Shown: in pieces, positions 1 to 7,991 of the stretch
How the letters are laid out: each line of letters starts with the position of its first letter
Numbering within the stretch: the stretch's first letter is position 1
Source of the DNA: CAZEMR01 sp964513465
GTDB lineage: Bacteria > Bacteroidota > Ignavibacteria > Kapaibacteriales > UBA2268
NCBI GenBank assembly: GCA_964513465.1
Contig: CAZEMR010000016.1
Location: 1-51,374, forward strand
Length of the DNA: 51,374 nt
Reading direction: 5' to 3'
The notes under the pieces: generated by a model
Database searches by the model: none
Told to the model about the DNA's origin: nothing
The model's input: only the letters and a program-made list of their open reading frames with translations
Program-made: the position numbers and the translations under genes

Positions 1-2
1 AA

Positions 3-1265
3 AGCCTTCATGAGGCAATCAAAATTTTCGCGCTTTCGCGCAAAGCACCGTTTTACAGCGATAAATATTCCGAAGTCCAGCTTCCCGGCAATCACGAGGA
101 CTGGCTGCGGTTGCCGCTTCTGACCAAACAGGAAGTGCTCCGCCGCAGCTATCCGGAATCGCTGGATATGCTCACCATGCCGCTCGAAAATATGATCGTC
201 GTCGCCACCGGCGGCTCGACCGGAGTGGCGCGCCATATCGTGCTCACCCACGAGGAATGGGACTTATTCGCCGATATGCAGGCCGAAGCGCTCAAGCTGA
301 TGGGAATTACCACCCAGGACAAGGTCGCCAACCTGTTCGTGGCGGGCCACATGTGGCCATCATTCCTCGGCGGCCACGAGATTATCAAAAAAATCGGTGC
401 CATCCATCTGCCGATTTCAGCAAATATGCCGCCCCAGGAGGCCTACGAAATATGTATGCAATTCCAGCCGAATGTGATGCTATCGCTGCCCACATTATTC
501 GATTTTATGGCAATGGAAGCAAAAAAATCCGGCAAAAAATTCGACAATCTCAAACTCGTCGCCTATGCCGGCGAGCAGATGAGCCGCGCCGCCCGCACCC
601 AGATAGCAAAGCATCTCGGCTGCGAAAAAATCCGCGCGCTGGCCTACACCAGCTCCGACGCCGGACTCATGGGCTACCAGTGCGAGCATTGCGAAAGCTA
701 TGAATACCACGTCCCGACCGGCTTCCAGTTTATCGAAATAATCGACAGCGAAACCGGCCGCCCCGCCGAACCCGGCCAGTCCGGCGAAATGGTCATCACC
801 AATCTCGGGCGCATCTCGCTGCCAATCGTCCGCTACCTGATCGGCGATATGGGGCATTTCGCAGAGGGCCAGTGCAAATGCGGCGACCCCAACCCCGTAT
901 TCGCGCTCGAAGGCCGCACCGGCGACGATTTCAAGCTCGGCGGCGGATTCATATCTATGGAGGCAATCGACGACGCAGTAGGCAATTACGCCGACGACCT
1001 GAGCATGAACTACCAGGTAGTCCTCGAAGACATCGAAGACCAGATGGATATATATATAAGGATCGAATGCGCCGACGAAAGCTGCGACCCGGCAATTGCG
1101 AAAAATCTGCGCAGCGATCTGCTCGGAGCAGTCCCCGAATTCGCCAAGGGGCTCGAGCTTAATTATATAAGAAATTTCGAAGTGGAAACCCTGAAGCCCG
1201 GCTCGCTCGAACGCAGCCCCCGCACCGGGAAAATCCGCAAATTAGTTGACAAAAGACATGATTAA
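3..1265 (+). CDS. PaaK-like adenylate-forming enzyme (partial, 5' end outside window)
   Basis: Member of the phenylacetate-CoA ligase / 'coenzyme F390 synthetase' branch of adenylate-forming enzymes, which activate a carboxylic acid with ATP. The reading frame is open from base 3, and the translated start (a helical segment leading into FYSDKYSEV) matches the beginning of the PaaK domain in the next gene, so probably few residues of that domain are lost; it could also be the C-terminal half of a larger fusion. The phosphate-binding loop ATGGSTG lies near nt 202-222. Further along are QCEHCES, RYLIGDMG, CKCG (possible zinc ligands) and the C-terminal RTGKIRK with a likely catalytic Lys. A TTG at 111 is an internal codon, not the start. 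The next gene begins 20 nt downstream. The substrate (aryl or fatty acid) cannot be read from the sequence. Confidence 0.8.
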   Translation, partial: SLHEAIKIFALSRKAPFYSDKYSEVQLPGNHEDWLRLPLLTKQEVLRRSYPESLDMLTMPLENMIVVATGGSTGVARHIVLTHEEWDLFADMQAEALKLMGITTQDKVANLFVAGHMWPSFLGGHEIIKKIGAIHLPISANMPPQEAYEICMQFQPNVMLSLPTLFDFMAMEAKKSGKKFDNLKLVAYAGEQMSRAARTQIAKHLGCEKIRALAYTSSDAGLMGYQCEHCESYEYHVPTGFQFIEIIDSETGRPAEPGQSGEMVITNLGRISLPIVRYLIGDMGHFAEGQCKCGDPNPVFALEGRTGDDFKLGGGFISMEAIDDAVGNYADDLSMNYQVVLEDIEDQMDIYIRIECADESCDPAIAKNLRSDLLGAVPEFAKGLELNYIRNFEVETLKPGSLERSPRTGKIRKLVDKRHD

Positions 1266-1285
1266 ATATAATAAAGGAGAATAAA

Positions 1286-3958
1286 GTGAAAAGATGGTAT
1301 TATTTTGGTGAATTTCGCGAAAGCGAGGAAATCACTCCGCAGATTATAGATGAAATCGTGGCCGAAGCCGAAATGCGAAAGGGCGCAATCGCCAAACTGC
1401 CGCTCTCGAGGATACTCAATGTATTGGATCGCACCGGCAAAATTCTGGCCGACCCCAATCACCGCATACATAAGGAAATCGTCGGGAATATGCCCGGCGT
1501 AATCCGGTTTTCGCCCGAAATGGTCAAGGCCGGCATCGAATTATTATCCGATATATTAAATTACGAAAACCTCCGGCGCCGCATGAACGTCGATCTCGGC
1601 GACGCGGAGTATATCGATTATTTCAAATATAATTCCGAATTCCGAGGCTCGGTCAAGGCAGTGCCGCGCGGCGTTACCGCCCACGTTTCCGCGGGCAACG
1701 TATTCGTCGGCGCAGTCGATACGCTCGTTCAGGGACTTATTTCCAAAAATGTGAATATATTAAAAATGTCGTCGGTCGATCCCGTATTCCCCAACCTCTT
1801 CGCCGAGGCAGTGATGGAAGCCGACGCCGAGGGCACAGTCGCAGGCAGCTTCGCAGTCGTCCCATTCCACGGCGGCGACAAGGAGATCGAGGATATTATC
1901 AAAAAGAAATGCAGCACCGTTGTGGTCTATGGCGGCGAGACAGCCGTGCGGGCATATATCGAAGGCCGAGGCATCCACACCAAGCTGGTAGAATTCGGCC
2001 CGAAATATTCATGTATGATCATGGACGGCGAGCTGCTCGACGCCGAGGCGATAGAAACTGTCGCCGAGAACGCCGCGCGTGACTTCACGATGTGGGAGCA
2101 GTCGGCATGTTCTTCGCCTCACACGATATTCATCAAGGGCCGCCAAAAAGCCGAGGAATTCGCGCGGATTCTGGCCAGCAAGCTGGAATATTACGCGGAA
2201 ATCATTCCTCCCGGCGATATCGAACTCAACGAGGGCATCGAAATCACCAAGCAGCGCGAGCTTGCCAAAGTATGGCAGGCACTGGGCGATGCAAAGCAAT
2301 ATTTGCCGGAAGACGGCTCGAACAAATGGACGCTTATTTACGAAAAAGAGCCCAAATTCCGCGTATCCTGCCACCACCGCACCGGCTTCATCTGCCCCGT
2401 CGAGTCATTCGACGAGGCGATCGAAATCCTCACCCCTTACGGGCAATATATCCAGAGCATCGGAGTGCTGGCCAATTACGGCGAGCTTATATATATATCG
2501 AACAATCTGACCCAGGCCGGCGCCGACCGCATCACCGAGATCGGCGGCATGAGCGCGCGCAAACACGGCACTCCGCACGACGGCACCCGCGGCATCAGCG
2601 AGCTGGTGCGCTGGGTATCGATAGGCCGCGATGCCGAATTCTTTGATGAATTCGACTACCTGAGCGACGCCGAGCGCGACCGCACCACCATCGAAAAGCT
2701 CAATCACATAATCGATTACGCACGGCGATATTCTGAATTCTACTCCGACCGCCTGCCCGACAAACCGATCCGCTCGCTCGGGGAAATGCTCGAAATCCCG
2801 GTGCTGCCCAGCGGCGAATTCCGCGACCACCTGCCTCCATACGGCAGCGGCATACTGACCGGCGACACCACCAATGCTTACGCATTCGGCAGCGGCGGCA
2901 CCTCCGGCAAGCCGAAATTCGTTTATCGCACGGTCGCCGAAACGCTTCGCAATGCACGGGCGCTTGGCAAGGGCCTGTCGCTATCGGTCGCCCGCCCCGG
3001 CGATATTATTGCCAATTTATTATATGCGGGAAATTTCTGGGCATCGTTCGTCAGCTACAACCAGGCGCTCGAGCGCACCGGATGCCTGATTCTGCCGATC
3101 GCAGGCAATGTGGCCGACACCGAGACAATCGTCAACTACCTGCGCGTATTCAAGGCAAACGGCGTGCTGACCATCCCCTCGATCGTCATAACGCTTGCTC
3201 AATATTTTGAAAAAAATAATATTAATGATATTAAAATCGACAAAGTCATAACCGGCGGCGAACACCTATTCACCCCGGCGAAGGAATATATAGCCCGGCA
3301 TCTGGGCACCACCAAATTCGCTTCGGTCGGCTATACCTCGAACGATACCGGCGCGATCGGATTCCAGTGCGAGCACAACGAAGGCGGAGTGCACCACATC
3401 CACGAGGATATGCACTATGTCGAAATCCTCGACCCCGAAACGAATATGCCAATGCCCGACGGCGAACCCGGCAAGATCGTGGTCACCAATCTCGACCGCA
3501 CCCTGATGCCGATGATCCGCTACGAAATCGGCGATATGGGCCGCATATTCACCGAAAAATGCGAGTGCGGACGCCAGGTGCGGCTGATGGAGCTGCTCCA
3601 CCGCTCCGACGACGTACTTATAATCGGCGGGGGCAATATCGCCGCGGATTCGGTCGCAAAATCCATCAAACAGATCGAAGGCCTCAGCTATAATTTCCGG
3701 ATGATCGCCGACAGCGTGGGTATGCTCGACCAGCTCACAGTCGATGTCGAAACCATCGAAAAGCAGTCCGCCGACGACAAACGCGCCATGGCCGATAAAT
3801 TATATAATGTAATTATGAAGGAAAAGATCGAGCTGACCAGCTTCCTCTCGAAGGGGAATATCGCACGGCCCGAGGTCAATGTACTTGACCCCGGCGAACT
3901 GCCGCGCAATCCGCGCACCGGAAAAATCAAGCAGATTATTGACAAAAGAGTGACTTAA
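1286..3958 (+). CDS. LuxC-type acyl reductase fused to PaaK-like adenylate-forming domain
   Basis: An 890-residue two-domain protein. Residues about 1-460 resemble LuxC, the NADPH-dependent reductase that turns an acyl thioester into an aldehyde; the candidate acyl-accepting cysteine is Cys275 in EQSACSSP. Residues about 465-890 form a complete PaaK-like domain with the loop GSGGTSGKPK (about 535-544), QCEHNEGG, RYEIGDMG (745-752), KCECG and a terminal RTGKIKQ. The GTG start at 1286 is supported by AAGGAGA at 1274-1280. Joining activation and reduction in one chain suggests the acyl intermediate is passed between domains. Stand-alone LuxC is about 480 residues, so this is a true fusion. It reads into the next gene with only 2 nt between stop and ATG. 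Domain identity is firm; substrate and product are inferred. Confidence 0.85.
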   Translation: MKRWYYFGEFRESEEITPQIIDEIVAEAEMRKGAIAKLPLSRILNVLDRTGKILADPNHRIHKEIVGNMPGVIRFSPEMVKAGIELLSDILNYENLRRRMNVDLGDAEYIDYFKYNSEFRGSVKAVPRGVTAHVSAGNVFVGAVDTLVQGLISKNVNILKMSSVDPVFPNLFAEAVMEADAEGTVAGSFAVVPFHGGDKEIEDIIKKKCSTVVVYGGETAVRAYIEGRGIHTKLVEFGPKYSCMIMDGELLDAEAIETVAENAARDFTMWEQSACSSPHTIFIKGRQKAEEFARILASKLEYYAEIIPPGDIELNEGIEITKQRELAKVWQALGDAKQYLPEDGSNKWTLIYEKEPKFRVSCHHRTGFICPVESFDEAIEILTPYGQYIQSIGVLANYGELIYISNNLTQAGADRITEIGGMSARKHGTPHDGTRGISELVRWVSIGRDAEFFDEFDYLSDAERDRTTIEKLNHIIDYARRYSEFYSDRLPDKPIRSLGEMLEIPVLPSGEFRDHLPPYGSGILTGDTTNAYAFGSGGTSGKPKFVYRTVAETLRNARALGKGLSLSVARPGDIIANLLYAGNFWASFVSYNQALERTGCLILPIAGNVADTETIVNYLRVFKANGVLTIPSIVITLAQYFEKNNINDIKIDKVITGGEHLFTPAKEYIARHLGTTKFASVGYTSNDTGAIGFQCEHNEGGVHHIHEDMHYVEILDPETNMPMPDGEPGKIVVTNLDRTLMPMIRYEIGDMGRIFTEKCECGRQVRLMELLHRSDDVLIIGGGNIAADSVAKSIKQIEGLSYNFRMIADSVGMLDQLTVDVETIEKQSADDKRAMADKLYNVIMKEKIELTSFLSKGNIARPEVNVLDPGELPRNPRTGKIKQIIDKRVT

Positions 3959-3960
3959 TT

Positions 3961-5448
3961 ATGGATAAATCAATCACAAGCGAAGATAAAATCCTGAGCG
4001 TACGGCTCGAGGCCCGCACTGGCCTTTTGCCCTACGTGCTGGATATGATCGAGCAATTCACCATCGATACGGGATTCGAGCGTAACGACGCCCTCAAAAT
4101 GCGGCTCTCGGTCGAGGAAGCCAGCGTCAACGTAATCGAACACGCTTTCGACCCCGACGAGCGCGGCGAATTCGAGGTCTCCATCGTCAAGCGGCCCAAC
4201 CAGTTCGTCGTCGCCATCGAAGACCGCGGATTGCCGACTGATTTCTCGATACCTCAGAATAAAGAGGCTTCCGGCATCGGCACTCGCATCCTGCGGGCAA
4301 TGACCGACGAGGTGCGATTCCTCAATCTCGGAGTCGAGGGTAAGCGCGTTGAATTAATTAAGAATATAAAATATAAAGACATAACCAGTCTGCTGAGCGC
4401 CGCCGAAATCGAAGAGATCGAACACATGGACAAAACGCGCATCGAGCACCCCACGGTCAATTTCAGGCTAATGGAGCCATCCGAGGCAATCTCGCTCTCG
4501 CGCTGCGTCTATCGATCCTACGCGTATTCATACACCGGCGATTATATATATTATCCCGAGCGCATCCGCGATATGATCGAAAGCGGCCTCTTGAAATCCT
4601 GCATAGCAGTCAACGAAAACGACGAAATCATCGGCCACCTCGGGCTTACGTTCGACCGCCCGGGCGCCCTAGTCGGCGAAACCGGCCAGGCAATGGTCGA
4701 TCCGCGCTACCGCGGCCATAAGCTATTCGAGCGGATGAAGGAATTCGCGATCAATCACGCGCGCGAAACCGGCCTCGCCGGGGTTTACAGCGAATCGGTC
4801 ACGATCCACCCATTCACCCAGAAGGGCAATATCTCGCTCGGCGCAGTCGAAATCGGCGTTTTGCTGGGATATATTCCCGAAACATTATTTTTCAAAAAAA
4901 TCGAGGGCGGCGAGCAGGTGCAGCGCCAGACGGCGATCCTCTTCTTCCTCAAGGTCAACGACACCGGATCGCAGCGGCTCTACCTGCCCGAGCGGCACTC
5001 GGAATTGCTCCGCGAAATTTATCGGCGGAATAATCTCGACCGCGAATTTGTTAATCCCGAAGGCGAGCGAATACTGGATAAAGTCACCCAGGCCGACGTC
5101 GAGGTGCGCCACAACTGGGGCCAGGCATTCATCAAAATCCGCGAGTATGGCGAGAATTTCCAGGATATGATCCAATTCCGGCTCCGCGAATTGAAGGAGA
5201 AAAAAATCTCGTGCATATACGTCGATCTTCCGCTCTGGCTGCCCGAAACCGCAAAGTATTACGAATATCTCGAGAGCCTCGGATTCATCCTTTCGGGCGC
5301 AATCCCCGAGCTTGGCGAGGGCGACGTCGTGCGGTTCCAGTATCTGAACAATGTATTCCTCGATCCGGATAAAATTATCGTTTATTCGGACTTCGGCAAA
5401 AAAGTATTCTCATATATAATTAATGAATATAATAAAATTTATAAATGA
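3961..5448 (+). CDS. RsbW-like histidine-kinase-fold ATPase fused to GNAT acetyltransferase
   Basis: A 495-residue protein. Residues about 1-140 form an anti-sigma-factor-type ATPase of the RsbW/SpoIIAB family: N-box EEASVNVIEHAF (52-63), G1 box EDRGLP and G2 box GIGTRIL (from 105). Residues about 155-310 look like a GNAT acetyltransferase, with the acetyl-CoA-binding segment YRGHKLFERM around residue 250. The last 180 residues end in YYEYLESLGF and may be a second, degenerate GNAT fold. RsbW proteins sequester sigma factors or phosphorylate STAS partners; no such partner is encoded nearby. The gene sits between the LuxC fusion and luxE, so it may control or acetylate the pathway enzymes (inference). 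Its stop overlaps an upstream ATG of the luxE frame. Confidence 0.75.
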   Translation: MDKSITSEDKILSVRLEARTGLLPYVLDMIEQFTIDTGFERNDALKMRLSVEEASVNVIEHAFDPDERGEFEVSIVKRPNQFVVAIEDRGLPTDFSIPQNKEASGIGTRILRAMTDEVRFLNLGVEGKRVELIKNIKYKDITSLLSAAEIEEIEHMDKTRIEHPTVNFRLMEPSEAISLSRCVYRSYAYSYTGDYIYYPERIRDMIESGLLKSCIAVNENDEIIGHLGLTFDRPGALVGETGQAMVDPRYRGHKLFERMKEFAINHARETGLAGVYSESVTIHPFTQKGNISLGAVEIGVLLGYIPETLFFKKIEGGEQVQRQTAILFFLKVNDTGSQRLYLPERHSELLREIYRRNNLDREFVNPEGERILDKVTQADVEVRHNWGQAFIKIREYGENFQDMIQFRLRELKEKKISCIYVDLPLWLPETAKYYEYLESLGFILSGAIPELGEGDVVRFQYLNNVFLDPDKIIVYSDFGKKVFSYIINEYNKIYK

Positions 5449-5450
5449 AC

Positions 5451-5455
5451 GGAGG
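5451..5455 (+). promoter_or_regulatory. Shine-Dalgarno GGAGG that fixes the luxE-like start
   Basis: GGAGG lies 4 nt before ATG at 5460. An earlier in-frame ATG at 5445 overlaps the previous stop codon but would place this ribosome site inside the gene, so 5460 is preferred. Confidence 0.7.
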
Positions 5456-5459
5456 TAAA

Positions 5460-6575
5460 ATGAAAGCCACCGAAAAACTCTACACGATCGACCGGGCTTT
5501 CGATCTCAACGACCAGACCCGCAGCCTCTTTGTGGATTCGATGAAGGAAATGATCGAATTCCACCGCGAGCATTCCCCGGTTTACGGCGGAATTTGCAAT
5601 ATGAATAATTTTGATGCTAATTCAATAAAATCCGAGGACGATCTCTGGCGGGTGCCCCACATCATCGTCGAAGCATTCAAAGAGCGCAAGCTGCTTTCAG
5701 TGCCAGAATCCGAAATCGAGATAACCTACACATCCTCGGGCACTTCCGGGCACATGAGCCAGACCAACTGGGACCACATATCGCACGTTCGCCAGGACTT
5801 TACCCGCAGCTCCATTGTCGAAAGCTATGGACTTGCCGAATACGACGACGAGGTCAATTATCTCGGCTTTTCGTACGATCCCGAGACCGGCGGCCAGAAA
5901 GGCGCGGCCCATGCCCACACAATGTATATGAAATTCGCCCCGGCGCGCGAGACATTTTTCGCAATCCACAAAGGCCCGGACGGCAATCCCGTTTTCAACG
6001 TCGACGAATGCATCGCAAAGCTGGACGAATACGAGGCGAGCGGTCTGCCGCTGCGAGTAACCGGATTCCCGGCATTCAGCTACCAGACCCTGAAGCGGCT
6101 CGACGAACTGGGCAAGACATATAATTTCCCGGACAACAGCGTGCTGTTCTCGGGCGGCGGCTGGAAGGTCTATACCGGCCAGCGCATCCCATTCGATGAA
6201 TACGCCGGCATGGTCGAGCGCATACTCGGCATACCGCGCGGCCGAATCCGCGACGTCTATGGCATGGTCGAGCACGGCGTGCCCTATATGACCTGCGAGG
6301 CGGGGCATTTCCACCAATCGATTTATTCGCGGGTGTTTGCCGTCGATCCGACTACATTCCGTCCCCTCGGCGAGGGCGAGGTCGGTCTGCTCAAATTATT
6401 AACCACATATATCCGGAGCGTGCCGGCGCTATCAATACTCAGCACCGATCTCGGCGCCACACGCACGGGCTGCTCCTGCGGACGCCCGTCGCCCTATATC
6501 GAGCTTCACGGGCGCGGCGGCGTCAAAAAATACGCGGGCTGCGGTATTTCGGCTTCGCAAATCCTCGGCCAGTAA
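5460..6575 (+). CDS. LuxE-like acyl-protein synthetase
   Basis: A 371-residue member of the LuxE family, which adenylates a fatty acid and carries it on a cysteine before transfer to LuxC. The ATP-phosphate loop is TYTSSGTSGHMSQ (about 89-101). A TCEAGHFHQ segment and CSCGRPS resemble the Cys/His pattern of the PaaK-like neighbours. Cys361, in YAGCGIS, is 10 residues from the C-terminus; in Photobacterium LuxE the acylated cysteine is also close to the C-terminus. Start 5460 was chosen from the GGAGG at 5451. It completes a luxC/luxE pair with no luxA or luxB in view, so bioluminescence is not suggested. It is convergent with the MFS gene; the stop codons are 2 nt apart. Confidence 0.85.
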   Translation: MKATEKLYTIDRAFDLNDQTRSLFVDSMKEMIEFHREHSPVYGGICNMNNFDANSIKSEDDLWRVPHIIVEAFKERKLLSVPESEIEITYTSSGTSGHMSQTNWDHISHVRQDFTRSSIVESYGLAEYDDEVNYLGFSYDPETGGQKGAAHAHTMYMKFAPARETFFAIHKGPDGNPVFNVDECIAKLDEYEASGLPLRVTGFPAFSYQTLKRLDELGKTYNFPDNSVLFSGGGWKVYTGQRIPFDEYAGMVERILGIPRGRIRDVYGMVEHGVPYMTCEAGHFHQSIYSRVFAVDPTTFRPLGEGEVGLLKLLTTYIRSVPALSILSTDLGATRTGCSCGRPSPYIELHGRGGVKKYAGCGISASQILGQ

Positions 6576-6577
6576 AT

Positions 6578-7840
6578 CTAATTCTGTGGTGCGGGCGGTT
6601 CGAATACCTCGGGCCGCGCGCTCCGCATAAATATCAAAGTCCCCACCAGCAATACCGCCGACATCGCCAGCAGTATATACGAAATCGGCACATTATCGGT
6701 CAAAAATCCGAATACCACCATACCGATCGGCACCGCCGACTGAAACAGCGCCATCAGCAGCGAAAATGCCCGGGCGCGGACATCCGCCGGCACCAATAGC
6801 TGGAGATTGGTCATCAGCGGGGTATTTATGAATGCATTGAAAAGCCCCATCAGAGTCAGCAGCAACGCCACCCCGACAAACATCTCCCACATATTCAGCG
6901 GCAGAATCTTTTCGTTGAATATATATATAAGAATTGCGAAAAGCGTATTGAAAATTATCATAAACGTAAAGCCGTTTTTCATCGCTCCGGCTGTGCTCCG
7001 ATGCGCAAACCGGACTCCGAGTATCAGATTGCCGACCAGCACGCCCACCATCCAGAAGGACTGCAAAAATCCGTATTCGTGAGCGCTGAATCCGATGTCC
7101 TGGCGCAGAACATAAGGCAGCAATACGATTATGAAGGGTAAAAACAGGAAATTCAGAAAGCCGCCGTATATAATTAACTGGCGGATTGCGTGCATATCAA
7201 GTATTGCTCGCATACCCACGCGGATATCGCCCCAGACGCGGTTCCACTCCAGCTTCCCGGCGATTGCAGGCTTATATTTCAAAAATAATTCGCTGATCGC
7301 AGAGCCCACGAAAGATACGCCGTTGACCAGGAACACGCCCTCCATGCCGACCGCCGCATATAGGATACCGCCCAGCGCCGGCCCCAGTATCAGCGAAAAG
7401 CTGTTGATGCCGCCGATCATCGAATTGGCGCGGGTAAGCTCTTTCTGCTCGACAAGCTCCGGCAGCATTGCCTGGGTCGATGCATTAAAAAATGAATCAT
7501 TAATCGATACGAACACCTGACATATAAACAGGATGATTATCGTAATATCCCCGGTGGCCACCACCAGCGCGAGGAACAATATGATCAGTCCACGGATAAA
7601 ATCGGTATATACCATAATGCGTTTGCGGTCGAGCCGGTCGCCCATTGCCCCGGCTATCGGCGAAATTACGATGCCCGGGATAGTGCTCAGCATAGCGAAA
7701 ATTCCCATCAGAGTGCCCGATCCGGTCAGATCGAGTATGAAAAGCGGTATTGCCACCTGCTGGATGCCGCTGCCGACCATCGATACGAGCTTACCAATAG
7801 CATAGATATTGAAATTGCGTCCGAGATTTGCCTGGTTCAT
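6578..7840 (-). CDS. MFS transporter (MFS_3 / EntS-MefA type)
   Basis: A 420-residue major facilitator with about 12 hydrophobic segments. The signature loop between helices 2 and 3 is GDRLDRKR (67-74). The overall pattern resembles the group containing the enterobactin exporter EntS and macrolide effluxers such as MefA, which act in the inner membrane as proton-driven exporters. The substrate is unknown. It faces the lux-like cluster tail to tail, so it is not co-transcribed with it, but it could export its product (speculation). The start ATG (7838-7840) is preceded on the minus strand by CTCCGGAGAAA, an SD embedded in a palindrome. Confidence 0.85.
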   Translation of the reverse strand: MNQANLGRNFNIYAIGKLVSMVGSGIQQVAIPLFILDLTGSGTLMGIFAMLSTIPGIVISPIAGAMGDRLDRKRIMVYTDFIRGLIILFLALVVATGDITIIILFICQVFVSINDSFFNASTQAMLPELVEQKELTRANSMIGGINSFSLILGPALGGILYAAVGMEGVFLVNGVSFVGSAISELFLKYKPAIAGKLEWNRVWGDIRVGMRAILDMHAIRQLIIYGGFLNFLFLPFIIVLLPYVLRQDIGFSAHEYGFLQSFWMVGVLVGNLILGVRFAHRSTAGAMKNGFTFMIIFNTLFAILIYIFNEKILPLNMWEMFVGVALLLTLMGLFNAFINTPLMTNLQLLVPADVRARAFSLLMALFQSAVPIGMVVFGFLTDNVPISYILLAMSAVLLVGTLIFMRSARPEVFEPPAPQN

Positions 7841-7934
7841 TTTCTCCGGAGGTTTTGTGATTAATAGAATTCTGCAAAATAATAATTCGGGGGGAATAAT
7901 CGACTATAAGATTAATATTTAATCAGAATTATAT

Positions 7935-7968
7935 AAAAAAAAAGCCATCCATCTAAATGATGAATGGC
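7935..7968 (-). terminator. Rho-independent terminator after the SurA-like gene
   Basis: On the minus strand, a 10-bp stem (GCCATTCATC with GATGGATGGC, one G-U pair) has a 5-nt loop and is followed by nine U. It lies 24 nt beyond the stop of the gene ending at 7992. Confidence 0.85.
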
Positions 7969-7991
7969 CCGTTGGATAATCGCAGAAAAAA

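Noticed and set aside
1047..1061. TA-repeat as a phase-variation tract
   Set aside because: The TA runs are short, keep frame, encode plausible Ile/Tyr residues and recur in many housekeeping genes.
5445..5459. ATG at 5445 as the luxE-like start
   Set aside because: It overlaps the previous stop and would bury the GGAGG at 5451 inside the gene; ATG 5460 has ideal spacing.
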